64,000 nt of DNA. Source: [Eubacterium] eligens ATCC 27750. Lineage in GTDB: Bacteria > Bacillota > Clostridia > Lachnospirales > Lachnospiraceae. The position numbers and the translations under genes were made by a program. Position 1 is the first letter of the stretch, and each line of letters opens with the position of its first letter. This document shows positions 42,414-53,100 of this stretch, piece after piece. The notes under the pieces were generated by a model. That model made no database searches and was not told the origin of the DNA. It worked only from the letters and a program-made list of their open reading frames with translations. The stretch covers positions 1,929,001 through 1,993,000 of the forward strand of contig NC_012778.1 of NCBI RefSeq assembly GCF_000146185.1. Reading direction: 5' to 3'.

Positions 42414-44159
42414 CTACATTCCTATTGCATCGAATCTGCACATCTGCTTGCACACTTCACATCCGATACATAATGTTGGGTCAATATGTGCTTTCTTATC
42501 CTTGAATGATATAGCAGGACAGCCAATCTGCATACATGCCTTACAGCCTTTACATTTGTCCTGATTAATTGCTATTGCAGGCTTGTGGACAGTTCCCTTA
42601 ATCATTACACATGGTCTTCTGCTTATGATTATAGACGGTTCTTTAGCTGCAAGCTCCTCTGTTACTGCTGTCTCAACTGCTGCGAGGTCGTATGGGTCAA
42701 CAACTCTTACTCTGTTAAAGCCTAAAGCCCTGCATAATGCTTCAAGGTCAACTTTGCCTGCAGGCTCACCTCTTAAGTTCTTACCAGTTGTAGGATTCTG
42801 CTGATGTCCTGTCATACCTGTGATTGAGTTATCAAGAATAATTACTGTTGAATTACTCATGTTGTAAGATATGTCTGTAATTCCAGTCATTCCTGAATGC
42901 ATAAATGTTGAATCTCCGATAACACCTACGCTGTTACTCTCGCCTGCTTCTCCCATAGCCTTGTTAAAGCCATGAAGTCCTGAGCATGACGCACCCATGC
43001 AGACATTAAGATCCATTGCATTAAGTGGTGCAACTGCGCCCAATGTATAACATCCGATATCTCCGTATACCATAATCTTCTTCTTGTGAAGAATGTAGAA
43101 TATTCCTCTGTGTGGACAGCCGGCACACATAACTGGTGGTCTGCCCGGAATCTGTGCGTCTATTGTTGTGTATTCAGGTTCTTCCATTCCCATACATTTT
43201 TTAATAAGATTCTGTGAGAATTCTCCACATATTGGAAATGTATCCTTACCATGAACCTGTATTCCTAACTGCCTGCAGTGGTTCTCAATGATTGGGTCAA
43301 GCTCCTCTATTACATAGATTTCGTCCTTACCCTCTGCAAAATCTTTGATAAGCTTCTCTGGAAGTGGATATACCATGCCAAGCTTAAGTACGCTTACCTT
43401 ATCTCCAAATACTTCCTTAGTATACTGGTATGATGTTGATGATGTGATTACACCTATCTTCTTTCCATTGACAAGGCTTCCCTCTGCACACTCTTCAATT
43501 CTGTTAATTCCACTTGTCTCTGCATACTGTATAAGGTCAAGTGTTCTCTGCTCAACTCTTACATGTGCATCTCTTGAATTCTTAGTCATCATGACCTTAG
43601 TTGGGTCTTTTACATAAGGGACCTGTGCAGGCTCTACTCTTTCTTCAGGACATACAACACTCTGTGAATGTGCAACTCTTGTACACATTTTGATAAATAC
43701 TGGTGTATTGTACTTCTCTGATATCTCATATGCTTCCTTAACGAAAAGTCTTGATTCTTCTGAATCTGCAGGCTCAAGCATAGGTACTTTGGCTGCAAAT
43801 GCATAATGTCTTGAATCCTGTTCGTTCTGTGATGAGTGCATTCCCGGGTCATCTGCTACACAGATTACAAGTCCTGCGTTAAGTCCCTGATATGATATTG
43901 TAAATAATGGGTCTGCTGCCACATTTAAACCAACATGCTTCATTGCACATGCTGCTCTTACTCCACCGAGTGTTGCTCCGTGTGCTGCCTCTAATGCAAC
44001 CTTTTCATTAGGCGCCCACTCGCAGTATATCTCATCATATTTTGCTGCTTCTTCTGTTATCTCTGTACTTGGTGTTCCCGGATAACTTGATATTACCTTA
44101 CAGCCTGCTTCATACATTCCTCTTGCAACTGCCTTATTGCCCAGCATTAATTCTCTCAT
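42414..44159 (-). CDS. iorA: Indolepyruvate ferredoxin oxidoreductase alpha subunit
   Basis: A 581-residue subunit with an N-terminal pyrimidine-binding domain (SSYPGTPSTEITEEAAKY), a thiamine-diphosphate domain (GDIGCYTLGAVAPLNAMD, then GDSTFMHSGMTGI) and two C-terminal 4Fe-4S clusters (CKGCKACMQIGCP and CIGCEVCKQMC). I chose the ATG opening MRELMLGNKAVARG, behind TGGAG; the four upstream codons overlap the ribosome site. The acyl-CoA synthetase gene is 26 bp upstream. Confidence 0.95.
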   Translation of the reverse strand: MRELMLGNKAVARGMYEAGCKVISSYPGTPSTEITEEAAKYDEIYCEWAPNEKVALEAAHGATLGGVRAACAMKHVGLNVAADPLFTISYQGLNAGLVICVADDPGMHSSQNEQDSRHYAFAAKVPMLEPADSEESRLFVKEAYEISEKYNTPVFIKMCTRVAHSQSVVCPEERVEPAQVPYVKDPTKVMMTKNSRDAHVRVEQRTLDLIQYAETSGINRIEECAEGSLVNGKKIGVITSSTSYQYTKEVFGDKVSVLKLGMVYPLPEKLIKDFAEGKDEIYVIEELDPIIENHCRQLGIQVHGKDTFPICGEFSQNLIKKCMGMEEPEYTTIDAQIPGRPPVMCAGCPHRGIFYILHKKKIMVYGDIGCYTLGAVAPLNAMDLNVCMGASCSGLHGFNKAMGEAGESNSVGVIGDSTFMHSGMTGITDISYNMSNSTVIILDNSITGMTGHQQNPTTGKNLRGEPAGKVDLEALCRALGFNRVRVVDPYDLAAVETAVTEELAAKEPSIIISRRPCVMIKGTVHKPAIAINQDKCKGCKACMQIGCPAISFKDKKAHIDPTLCIGCEVCKQMCRFDAIGM

Positions 44160-44185
44160 AACAATCTCCATTCTATGTATTCTTA

Positions 44186-45820
44186 TCAGCCTTTATTTTC
44201 CTGTTCTACAAGTCTGTCTGCGCCGTACATCTTACGAAGCTTCGGCTTCTCAATCTTTCCTGTAGCATTACGCGGAATATCTGCAAATATAATCTCTTTC
44301 GGACGCTTGTATCTTGGAAGCTCCATGCAAAAGTCTTCTATCTCTTCCTTTGTACATGTAACTCCGTCCTTAACTTCTATGATAGCCGCTGTCTTTTCAC
44401 CCAGTCTGTGGTCTGGAAGACCGATAACAGCTACATCTTTAACTTTATTAAATCTTCTGATGAAGTCCTCTATCTGAACCGGATAAATGTTTTCTCCACC
44501 GCTTACGATAACGTCTTTCTTTCTGTCTACAAGGAAGTAGAAACCGTCCTCGTCCTGCATAGCCATATCACCTGTATATAACCAGCCGTCCTTAAGAACC
44601 TCCTTAGTAGCTTCCTCGTTGCGGTAATAACATGTCATGACACCCGGTCCTTTAACACAGAGTTCTCCGACATCTCCCTGTTTTACTGTATTACCGTCTT
44701 CATCAACTATCTTACATTCCCATCTGTAACCCGGAATTCCGATAGCACCAACCTTATTGATATTCTCCACACCAAGATGTACACAGCCCGGACCTGTTGA
44801 TTCTGAAAGTCCGTAGTTGGTATCGTACTGGTGCTTAGGGAAGTATTCCTTCCATCTCTTGATAAGTGAAGGTGGAACCGGCTGCGCACCTATATGCATA
44901 AGTCTCCACTGGTCAAGTCTGTAATCTGATAACTTGATGTCTCCTCTGTCAAGTGCATCTAATATATCCTGAGCCCAAGGCACTAACAGCCACACGATTG
45001 TACATTCTTCATCTGATACAGCCTTAAGGATTGTCTCAGGCTTAGTTCCCTTAAGAAGTACAGCCTTGCTTCCTGCCACAAGACTTCCCATCCAGTGGAA
45101 CTTGGCTCCTGTATGGTAAAGTGGAGGAATACATAAAAATGTGTCATATCTTCCCGTTCCATGGTGCTTCTGCTCCATCTCGGCAGCCTGTGTAAGGCTT
45201 CTGTGCTTATGAAGAATAGCCTTAGGAAATCCTGTTGTTCCTGATGAGAAATATATTGCACCGTAATCATCTTCTGTTATTGTTACATCAGGTGCTTTGC
45301 TTGAACAGTCAGCAACCAGTTCACGGTAGCTTTCTGCAAAGCTTGGACAGTTATCTCCCACATAGATAAGAAGTCTGCCCTTTGATAATCTCTCAGCATT
45401 TACCTCAATTCGTCCTATAAACTGTGGTCCAAATACAATAACATCTACCTCTGCAAGCTCTGCGCAGTAATAGATTTCGTCTGAATCATATCTGAAGTTG
45501 AAAGGCACTGCTATCGCACCTGTCTTTAACACTCCGAAATATATAGGAAGCCATTCAAGGCAGTTATACATAATAATAGCTACCTTATCGCCCTTCTTGA
45601 TCCCTCTGCTGATAAGCATGTTGGCGAATCTGTTCGCTTTCTCGTTAAATACACTCCATGTAATCTCTCTGCGGTATGGAGAATAAGTTGTAGGCTCAAT
45701 AAGCCCGAACTCCTTCCATGTCGTTCTTCTCGTATCCTTTTCATCAGGATTGAGTTCTACCAATGCAACCTCGTCTGGATATTCTCTTGCATTGCGCTCT
45801 AAGTACTCTGTAACTGGCAT
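44186..45820 (-). CDS. AMP-forming acyl/aryl-CoA synthetase
   Basis: A 544-residue adenylate-forming ligase. The P-loop-like GAIYFSSGTTGFPKAILHKH, the YGLSESTGPG motif, the YTGDMAMQDEDGFYFLVDRKKD hinge (split by one step in reading) and the catalytic-lysine region RNATGKIEKPKLR are all intact. Its place at the head of the ior operon suggests activation of an aryl or branched acid, coupled to IorAB. The start MPVTEYL lies behind GGGAAGGAATT. Specificity is inferred from context only. Confidence 0.9.
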   Translation of the reverse strand: MPVTEYLERNAREYPDEVALVELNPDEKDTRRTTWKEFGLIEPTTYSPYRREITWSVFNEKANRFANMLISRGIKKGDKVAIIMYNCLEWLPIYFGVLKTGAIAVPFNFRYDSDEIYYCAELAEVDVIVFGPQFIGRIEVNAERLSKGRLLIYVGDNCPSFAESYRELVADCSSKAPDVTITEDDYGAIYFSSGTTGFPKAILHKHRSLTQAAEMEQKHHGTGRYDTFLCIPPLYHTGAKFHWMGSLVAGSKAVLLKGTKPETILKAVSDEECTIVWLLVPWAQDILDALDRGDIKLSDYRLDQWRLMHIGAQPVPPSLIKRWKEYFPKHQYDTNYGLSESTGPGCVHLGVENINKVGAIGIPGYRWECKIVDEDGNTVKQGDVGELCVKGPGVMTCYYRNEEATKEVLKDGWLYTGDMAMQDEDGFYFLVDRKKDVIVSGGENIYPVQIEDFIRRFNKVKDVAVIGLPDHRLGEKTAAIIEVKDGVTCTKEEIEDFCMELPRYKRPKEIIFADIPRNATGKIEKPKLRKMYGADRLVEQENKG

Positions 45821-45970
45821 CTTAATTCCTTCCCTGCTGCCCCCGACAGCATGCAATTTCATTAAATTATATCATACTATATTTTGCCAAAAAAATCCAT
45901 AAAACAGCCCGCCTTTCAGCCACGCTTTCGTCAAACTTCCCCTTTAATTCCAACTTAAAAAATGCTATGA

Positions 45971-46244
45971 TTAAGTTAGTTAATTTGCGCATGTGTATCC
46001 GGCTGTCCGGCACCTGTCTGTGGTGCAGGAATGAATTGTGACGAGCTGTGCAGGAGTTAAGCCGCTGTCTGCAAAAGCTAATCGCACAAAAGCTCGTCCA
46101 AGCGAAGCGCGTTTGCTTTTGTGCGATGTAATAAACTCTGCAGACAGCGGCTTTTACTCCTGCTAAGCGAGGAAAACCTGAGTTCCAGCGCCACAGACAG
46201 GTGTCGGACAGCCTGATACACACACGCAGCTTACTACTACTTAA
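45971..46244. repeat. 270-bp nested palindrome (three sets of inverted arms)
   Basis: Outer arms are 45987-46023 and 46191-46227, 37 bp with four mismatches (CACCTGTCTGTGG against CCACAGACAGGTG at the inner end), and continue more weakly to about 45971 and 46244. Middle arms are 46050-46073 (GCAGGAGT...GCCGCTGTCTGCA) and 46139-46163. Inner arms are 46081-46093 (ATCGCACAAAAGC) and 46115-46127. All are nested about one centre near 46104, so the region forms a single long stem. It lies between divergent genes. No transposase and no similar copy is seen in this window. Confidence 0.9.
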
Positions 46245-46267
46245 CATTTTTTAAAGGGGGATATATT

Positions 46268-47503
46268 ATGGCGTTACATGTTATGGACGAGGCCAACCGC
46301 TGCTTACAGTGCAAAGTGCCTCAGTGTCAGAAGGGATGTCCTATCAACACTAACATTCCTATGGCAATCCGTTTACTTAAAGAGAACAAGCTTAACGAAG
46401 CTGGTAAAATGCTTTTCGAGAACAACCCACTTACTACCGTGTGCAGTCTTATCTGCAATCATGAGAACCAGTGTGAAGGTCACTGTGTACTTGGAAGAAA
46501 GGGCGCTCCTGTACATTTTTCTACTATTGAAAATTATATCTCAAGTACATATGCCAACCAGATGACTGAAGGTCCTAAGCCTTCTAACGGCATGAGAGTC
46601 GCAATCATCGGTTCGGGCCCTGCCGGTATCACTATTGCAATTATTCTTGCAAGATACGGATATCAGGTTACTATATTTGAAGGAAAGGACAAGATTGGCG
46701 GCGTATTAAGATACGGTATTCCGGAATTCAGACTTCCTAAGACTGTTCTTGACGATATTGAATACAGACATCTTGCCTTGAAGGGCATTAAGATTCGTCC
46801 GAATACAACTATCGGTGGTGCAATCGGAATTGATGATTTGTTCCGTGATGGCTACAAGTCTATATTTATAGGTACAGGCGTATGGAAGCCTAACTCTCTT
46901 CATATTAAAGGAGAGACTTTCGGTAATGTCCACTTTGGTATCAATTACCTCAATAACCCTGACAGCTATCACCTTGGTGAAACTGTTATTGTTATCGGTG
47001 CCGGTAATGCCGCTATGGACGTTGCAAGAACTGCCAAGAGAAAAGGCTCCCGCAATGTCATCTGTTTCTCTATCACTAAGGAAGTTGCTGCAAGCAAATA
47101 TGAATTCAGCTATGCACAGCTTGAAGGAATCACATTTGAATATAACAAACGCCCCGTTGAGATTAAGGATGACGGTGTTATATTCAGGGATATTATTGAG
47201 AATGAAGATGGAACTTTCACTGATGTAGAAGGAACTGATACACTTCACCACTCAGACAGTGTTATCATCTCTATCAGTCAGGGACCTCAGAACCGTATTG
47301 TTAACACAACAACAGGTCTTAAGGCTACTGCAAGAGGACTTCTTGACGCAGACGAGACTGGTCACACAAGCCGTCCGGGTATATTTGCATCAGGTGATGT
47401 TGTCAACGGTGCAAGAACCGTAGTAGAAGCTGTTGCACACAGCAAGATTGTGGCAGAATCAATGCATCAGTATATGCAGTCTCTGCCGAAGGATGAAGAA
47501 TAA
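46268..47503 (+). CDS. GltD-like NAD(P)-dependent oxidoreductase
   Basis: A 411-residue flavoprotein like the glutamate synthase small subunit and NfnB. The N-terminal cysteine-rich region (ANRCLQCKVPQCQKGCPINT, then CSLICNHENQCEGHC) binds two 4Fe-4S clusters. FAD and NADPH sites are IIGSGPAGITIAIILARYGY and VIVIGAGNAAMDVARTAKRKG; ASGDVVNGARTVVEA closes the FAD domain. It is a little shorter than typical GltD. No large gltB subunit is adjacent, so it may serve another partner. ATG follows AAGGGGG. Confidence 0.9.
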   Translation: MALHVMDEANRCLQCKVPQCQKGCPINTNIPMAIRLLKENKLNEAGKMLFENNPLTTVCSLICNHENQCEGHCVLGRKGAPVHFSTIENYISSTYANQMTEGPKPSNGMRVAIIGSGPAGITIAIILARYGYQVTIFEGKDKIGGVLRYGIPEFRLPKTVLDDIEYRHLALKGIKIRPNTTIGGAIGIDDLFRDGYKSIFIGTGVWKPNSLHIKGETFGNVHFGINYLNNPDSYHLGETVIVIGAGNAAMDVARTAKRKGSRNVICFSITKEVAASKYEFSYAQLEGITFEYNKRPVEIKDDGVIFRDIIENEDGTFTDVEGTDTLHHSDSVIISISQGPQNRIVNTTTGLKATARGLLDADETGHTSRPGIFASGDVVNGARTVVEAVAHSKIVAESMHQYMQSLPKDEE

Positions 47504-47523
47504 AGATATTATTTTTAGCAATA

Positions 47524-47577
47524 AAAATCGTCTATGACACAGCTCTTAAATTGAGTTTCTGTCATAGACGATTTTAT
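47524..47577. terminator. Bidirectional terminator
   Basis: AAAATCGTCTATGACA pairs perfectly with TGTCATAGACGATTTT, with inner CTC/GAG pairing, between converging genes. Confidence 0.9.
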
Positions 47578-47598
47578 TTATCTCTCATTAGCTTTTAA

Positions 47599-47826
47599 TT
47601 ACATATCTGCAAGCAATTCCTTTGCCTTGTCCATAGAATCCATATGAACATAGATATCACACTTAGAATTCTTGCTGTTATTAAGGAACTTGAACACGCC
47701 TGTGTGGAAATTCCACTTCTCAAAATATGATATATTGTTTCTTCTAAGCACTCTCTCTATCTTTCTGCTTTCTTCTAATGTTACATCAGAACGCAATAAA
47801 CGTTCATTAGTTCCGACTTCTGACAT
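47599..47826 (-). CDS. Unknown small protein, 75 aa
   Basis: A soluble, charged protein with two predicted helices separated by beta strands (LEESRKIERVLRRNNISYFE, CDIYVHMDSMDKAKELLADM). The pattern of alternating strands resembles DUF2007-like signal-transducing folds, but I cannot assign it. It has a good ribosome site (AGAGGTG) and its own gap before ilvE's terminator. Confidence 0.7.
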   Translation of the reverse strand: MSEVGTNERLLRSDVTLEESRKIERVLRRNNISYFEKWNFHTGVFKFLNNSKNSKCDIYVHMDSMDKAKELLADM

Positions 47827-47903
47827 ACTGCTGCACCTCTTTACTAACGTCTGTTATATTAGTATGTTACCACATTTTAAATGTAAAATCCACTTTAGAA
47901 AAT

Positions 47904-47938
47904 TAAAAAATCGGTCTGAACACTTGTCCAGACCGAAT
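47904..47938 (-). terminator. Terminator after ilvE
   Basis: On the minus strand TTCGGTCTG pairs with CAGACCGA and is followed by TTTTTTAATTTT. Confidence 0.85.
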
Positions 47939-47958
47939 AAACATTTAAAGAATATCAA

Positions 47959-48984
47959 TTAAGCGATTGTGTAAATCCATCCCTTAGGAGCTTCAATCTT
48001 GCCCATCTGGATACCTGTTAATGTATCATAGAGCTTCTGGATTGTAGGACCCATCTTCTCCATTCCGCTTGGGAAGCAGATTTCCTTACCATGGTCGTTA
48101 ATCTTTCCAACAGGTGAGATAACTGCAGCTGTACCGCAAAGACCACACTCTGCAAAATCCTTAACTTCATCAAAGAGAACTTCTCTTTCCTCAACCTCTA
48201 ATCCAAGATATTCCTTAGCAACAACCATTAATGAACGGCGTGTGATTGATGGAAGAATTGAATTAGACTTTGGTGTTACGAACTTACCATCTTTAGTGAT
48301 GAATATGAAGTTAGCACCACCTGTCTCCTCAACCTTAGTTCTTGTTGCTGGGTCAAGGTACATATTCTCTGCAAATCCTTCTTCATGTGCTGTCATAATT
48401 GCATGTAAGCTCATAGCATAGTTAAGTCCAGCCTTGATATGTCCTGTTCCGTGTGGTGCTGCTCTATCAAAATCTGAAACCTTGATAGTAATAGGCTTGG
48501 CACCGCCCTTGAAGTAAGGACCTACTGGAGTTGTAAGTACTCTGAACTGATATTCATCAGCAGGCTTAACTCCGATAACAGGGTTGCTTCCGAACATGTA
48601 TGGACGGACATAAAGTGTTGCACCTGAACCAAAAGGTGGTACCCATGCTGCATTAGCTTCTACTGTCTTAGCAACTGCCTCTACCCACTTATCTTCTGGG
48701 TAAACTGGCATCTCAAGTCTCTCACATGAATCTTTCATTCTTGCTGCATTCAGATCTGGGCGGAACATAACAATGTGACCATCCTCTGTTGTATAAGCCT
48801 TAAGACCTTCAAAACATGTCTGTGCATACTGAAGGACACCTGCACACTCGTTAATGACAACCTTGTCATCCTCTGTAAGTGTTCCGTTATCCCATGCGCC
48901 ATCTTTATAGTTGGCTACGAATCTCTTGTCAGTCTTGATGTAACCAAAGCCAAGGCTTGACCAATCAATATTCTTCTTTTCCAT
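47959..48984 (-). CDS. ilvE: Branched-chain amino acid aminotransferase
   Basis: A 341-residue class IV PLP aminotransferase that interconverts Leu, Ile and Val with their 2-oxo acids. HGTGHIKAGLNYAMSLHAI contains the PLP lysine; VEETGGANFIFI and SILPSITRRSL are BCAT signatures. Its promoter is separate (49048-49076), so it is monocistronic. The 2-oxo acids it makes could feed the IorAB-type system encoded at 42-44 kb (inference). Confidence 0.96.
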   Translation of the reverse strand: MEKKNIDWSSLGFGYIKTDKRFVANYKDGAWDNGTLTEDDKVVINECAGVLQYAQTCFEGLKAYTTEDGHIVMFRPDLNAARMKDSCERLEMPVYPEDKWVEAVAKTVEANAAWVPPFGSGATLYVRPYMFGSNPVIGVKPADEYQFRVLTTPVGPYFKGGAKPITIKVSDFDRAAPHGTGHIKAGLNYAMSLHAIMTAHEEGFAENMYLDPATRTKVEETGGANFIFITKDGKFVTPKSNSILPSITRRSLMVVAKEYLGLEVEEREVLFDEVKDFAECGLCGTAAVISPVGKINDHGKEICFPSGMEKMGPTIQKLYDTLTGIQMGKIEAPKGWIYTIA

Positions 48985-49047
48985 TGTTAGTACTTCCTTT
49001 CATCTAAAGATACCAATGTAAAAAATGTTTTACACGATTTTGAGCAT

Positions 49048-49076
49048 ATTTTACGCTCTTAAAAATGTCATGTCAA
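49048..49076 (-). promoter_or_regulatory. Promoter of ilvE
   Basis: On the minus strand TTGACA (49076-49071), 17-bp spacer and TAAAAT (49053-49048). The -35 overlaps the end of the aldolase gene's stop region. GTGTAAAACATTTTTTACA-type dyad sequence follows in the leader. Confidence 0.75.
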
Positions 49077-49083
49077 CATTTCA

Positions 49084-50064
49084 TTACTCATCTCCGGTAA
49101 TTTCTGTGTAATATTTAGCATAATCGGTTCTTTCTGCCTTAGTAAATGCAATTGCTGTTCTTGGATGCTGGTTAGTCTGACCGGTAAGCATGTACTGTAC
49201 ATCACATCCCCACACAACACCTGATGCTTTAAGTGGAACCATATGCTTTTCAATAAACTTAAGCACTGGAACAATATTAAACTTAGGATTTCTTAAGAAC
49301 CCTAATAATAATTCTGAATAGCAGTTACCTGCACCTCTTCCCATTCCGCTTACTGTTGCATCAAGAAGGCTTACGCCGATTGAGCATGCCTCAATTGTAT
49401 TGGCAAATGCAAGCTGCTGGTTGTTATGTGCATGTATACCAACACTTTTTCCATACTTCTCTGCTATCTTAATGTATTTGTCAGCAAGTCTTCTTACCTG
49501 CTCCGGGTATAATGAACCATAGCTGTCAACAAGGTATATGTACTGTGCCTTGCTCTGTGATGCAAGAAGCTCTAATGCAAGGTCTAACTCATTCTCACCT
49601 GCTGTCGATATCGCCATAATATTGACTGTAACCTCATATCCCATATCTGAACAGTAGTTAGCCATCTCAATAGCTGCCGGAATGGTATTAATATATGTTG
49701 CAACTCTCACCATATCAACAACTGACTCTGACTTAGGTGGAATATCTCTCTTCATATTAGTTCTTCCGACATCAGCCATAACTGATATCTTAAGTGGTGT
49801 ATCATTCTCGCCAACAATAGCTCTGATATCTTCTTCCTTACAGAACTTCCACTTTCCGAATTCTTTCTCATCAAATATATCCTTATCAGCCTTATATCCA
49901 AATTCCATATAATCAACGCCTGCTGCCACATTAGCTTCATAAAGATCTTTAACAAACTCATCAGTGAATTCAAAATTATTCACAAGACCTCCATCTCTTA
50001 ATGTACAGTCCATAACCTTGATGTCTGGTCTGTAAGAAGTCAAATTACCCCTGTTTTCTGCCAT
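49084..50064 (-). CDS. DRE-TIM aldolase (4-hydroxy-2-oxovalerate aldolase/HMGL-like)
   Basis: A 326-residue metalloenzyme. KVMDCTLRDGGLVNNFEF has the DRE-TIM D-R and metal Asp; GIHAHNNQQLAFANTIEA has the second metal ligand pair. GMGRGAGNCYSELLLGFL is typical of the class. It makes or breaks a C-C bond beside a 2-oxo acid. The start MAENRGNL follows a doubled AGGAGG; a longer opening upstream includes both ribosome sites and is not used. Substrate unknown. Confidence 0.85.
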   Translation of the reverse strand: MAENRGNLTSYRPDIKVMDCTLRDGGLVNNFEFTDEFVKDLYEANVAAGVDYMEFGYKADKDIFDEKEFGKWKFCKEEDIRAIVGENDTPLKISVMADVGRTNMKRDIPPKSESVVDMVRVATYINTIPAAIEMANYCSDMGYEVTVNIMAISTAGENELDLALELLASQSKAQYIYLVDSYGSLYPEQVRRLADKYIKIAEKYGKSVGIHAHNNQQLAFANTIEACSIGVSLLDATVSGMGRGAGNCYSELLLGFLRNPKFNIVPVLKFIEKHMVPLKASGVVWGCDVQYMLTGQTNQHPRTAIAFTKAERTDYAKYYTEITGDE

Positions 50065-50190
50065 AACCTGTTTCCTCCTGTAAAATTTCCTCCTGGAATT
50101 GTTTCGCTTTAAACCGTTACGCTTTAAAGTGTTAAACTGTTTTGAATTATAACACATCTATCAAGGTTGTCAACTGTTGATGTGAGATTT

Positions 50191-53100
50191 TTACTTCACC
50201 ATCAGCCTCTCCATAAACACATCCATCAACGCATTAAGCCCCTTAAGGTATTCCTTCGCATTAGTGAATTTCTTCTTAGTTACAGTCCATATAAATGCAG
50301 GATTGGCGTCTACTCTCATCTGGATTGCACCGCCATACTCGTCAAGAAGCTTCTTTATAGCATCCGGGTCTAATTCAGCCTTAGGATAAACTGTCATAAC
50401 TGTACGCCATACTGCTGTTCCTGATTCCTGATGCGCAACGCCGCCCTTTATCTCTATCATGCCAAGTTTATGTGCCTTTGACTTGATAAGCGCAATCATA
50501 AGCAGATTGTCGGCGCATGATGGCACACTTCCGTATCTGTCTGATAACTCGTCCCTCATATCTGATAATTCATCCATGTTCTCAAGTGCAGCAATTCTCT
50601 TATATATATCAAGCTTCTGGTACTCACTCTTAATATATGTTGCCGGAATATAAGCGTCCACATCTACATCTATTGTTGTCTCAAACTCATACTCATTCTT
50701 AATTCCCTTAAGATTGTTGACTGCCTGATTAAGCATTTTACAGTACAGGTCGTATCCTACAGCCGCCATGTGACCATGCTGGCTGTTTCCAAGCACATTT
50801 CCTGCACCTCGGATTTCCAGATCCTTCATCGCAATCTTAAAGCCCGAACCGAAATCCGCAAATTCCCTGATTACGCTGAGTCGCTTCTCCGCTACCTCTG
50901 TCAGTACCTTATCTCTTCTGTACAGTAAAAATGCATACGCAGTCCTTGAGCTTCTGCCAACTCTTCCTCTTAGCTGATAAAGCTGAGAAAGTCCAAAACG
51001 ATCTGCATCTTCAATTATCATTGTGTTGCAGTTGGATATATCCATACCTGTTTCAATTATAGTTGTAGACACCAACACATCTATCTCACCATTAACGAAA
51101 TCACACATTATCTTCTCAAGCTCCCGTTTAGCCATCTGACCGTGGGCATATGCCACATTTGCATCAGGAACAAGCTCCTGAATGTGTGCAGCCGCCTCAT
51201 CAATGCTTCTTACACGGTTGTATACATAGTAGACCTGACCGTTTCTGGCAAGCTCCCTTGTGATTGCCTCTCGTATCATCTCATCATTATGCTCTGTAAC
51301 GAAAGTCTGTATCGGAACACGGTCAACCGGAGGCTCTTCAAGAACACTCATATCCCTGATTCCCGCAAGGCTCATGTGAAGCGTTCTTGGAATCGGAGTG
51401 GCACTGAGCGTAAGCACATCAACATTATTCTTTAACTTCTTAATCTTCTCCTTGTGTGTAACACCAAAACGCTGTTCCTCATCAATAATAAGAAGTCCCA
51501 GATCCTTGAACACCACGTCTTTAGAAAGAAGCCTGTGTGTGCCTATTACAATGTCAACCATGCCCTTCTTAAGTTCCTCAATGGTCTCCTTATTCTGTGC
51601 TGAGGTTCTGAAGCTTGACAACTGGGCTACCGTAACCGGAAAGTCCTTCATTCTCTGTTCAAATGTGGTAAAATGCTGACTTGCAAGTACTGTTGTAGGT
51701 ACAAGATAAGCAACCTGCTTTCCTTCCTGAACCGCCTTAAATGCTGCTCTTATCGCAATCTCTGTCTTACCATAGCCCACATCTCCACATATAAGTCTGT
51801 CCATTACCCTGCGGCTTTCCATGTCATGCTTCGTGTCTTCTATCGCATTTAACTGGTCTGTTGTCTCCTCATAAGGGAACATTTCCTCAAATTCCTGCTG
51901 CCATACCGTATCCGGTCCAAACTGGTATCCTTCTATTCTCTGTCTTGTGGCATACAGCTCAACAAGGTCTTTAGCCACTTCTTCAACGGCTGAATGAACC
52001 TTTGACTTAGTCTTTCCCCACTCTGAACCACCAATCTTATTAAGCTTTGGCTTTTTCTCTACATCTGAACCGGCAAATTTCTGCAGACGGTCAAGCTGTG
52101 TTGCGAGCACATAAAGGTTGCTGTTATCTGCGTAAGATATCTTGATGTAATCCTTCTCAACACCTTCAACCTTAATCTTCTCAATGCCCTTGTACTGGCC
52201 TATACCGTAATTCTCATGAACAACATAATCGCCAATATTAAGTTCATTAAAGCCGGCAATATTCTTGCCATCATACTCCTTCTTCTTAACCCTCTTGCGC
52301 TTCTTCTCTGTAAATATGTCATTTTCGGCAATGCACACAAATCCCTGCAGCGGATACTCAAATCCCCTGTGAAGGCTTCCGTAAGTAACCATCACAAGTC
52401 CGCCTGCCATGGATTTATTGCTGTCCTCTGTATAGAAGCTCTCAATTCCAAGCCTTCCAAGATCATCAACAATTCTGTTAGCTCTTGTTCTTGAGCTGCA
52501 CACAAGAAGAACTGCGTATTTATTACGTTTATACTTCCTTATGTCATCTGAAAGATATTCAAAGCTGTTATTATATGAGCTTATGCTTCTCGCTTCAATA
52601 TGCATTGAATAATCTATCCCAAAGAATTCAGGTGTGTATTCAAGTGTTGTCAGCACAAGCTGCTTATGTCCGTTCATTGAAAGAACGGCTGTCTCCATAT
52701 CCATAAACATATGTGTCTGACTTGGTAGCACATAACCGCTTTCTAATCTGTTCTTCATACTCTCACTGTACTCATAGAAAGTCATGTCGCTGTGTTCCTT
52801 AAGCCTTACAGGTTCGTCCACGACAATAAGAGTATCTCCCTTAGGGAAATACTCTGCCAGGCTGCTCACTCTGTCTGCAAATGTATATATGAATTTGCTG
52901 TAATCTCCTGTCCTTAACGCGTCATCAAACATTCTGTTAAGATGATTGCCAGCCTCTATCTGTTCCTTAGTACGCTTCCTTTTATCTGCTCCGAACAGCT
53001 TCATCTGTTCGTCTTTTTCATGTCTGATTTTTTCAATCCCCTGCTCTATTTCATCCTCAGTAAAAAGGAACTCTGTTGCAGGAAATACCGTATAACTCTT

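Noticed and set aside
45867..46247. 126-codon minus-strand frame across the large palindrome
   Set aside because: It runs through both palindrome arms, has no ribosome site and Cys/Arg-rich random composition.
46706..47251. Minus-strand reading frame (181 codons) inside the GltD-like gene
   Set aside because: The plus-strand frame has all cofactor motifs; the antisense product has none.
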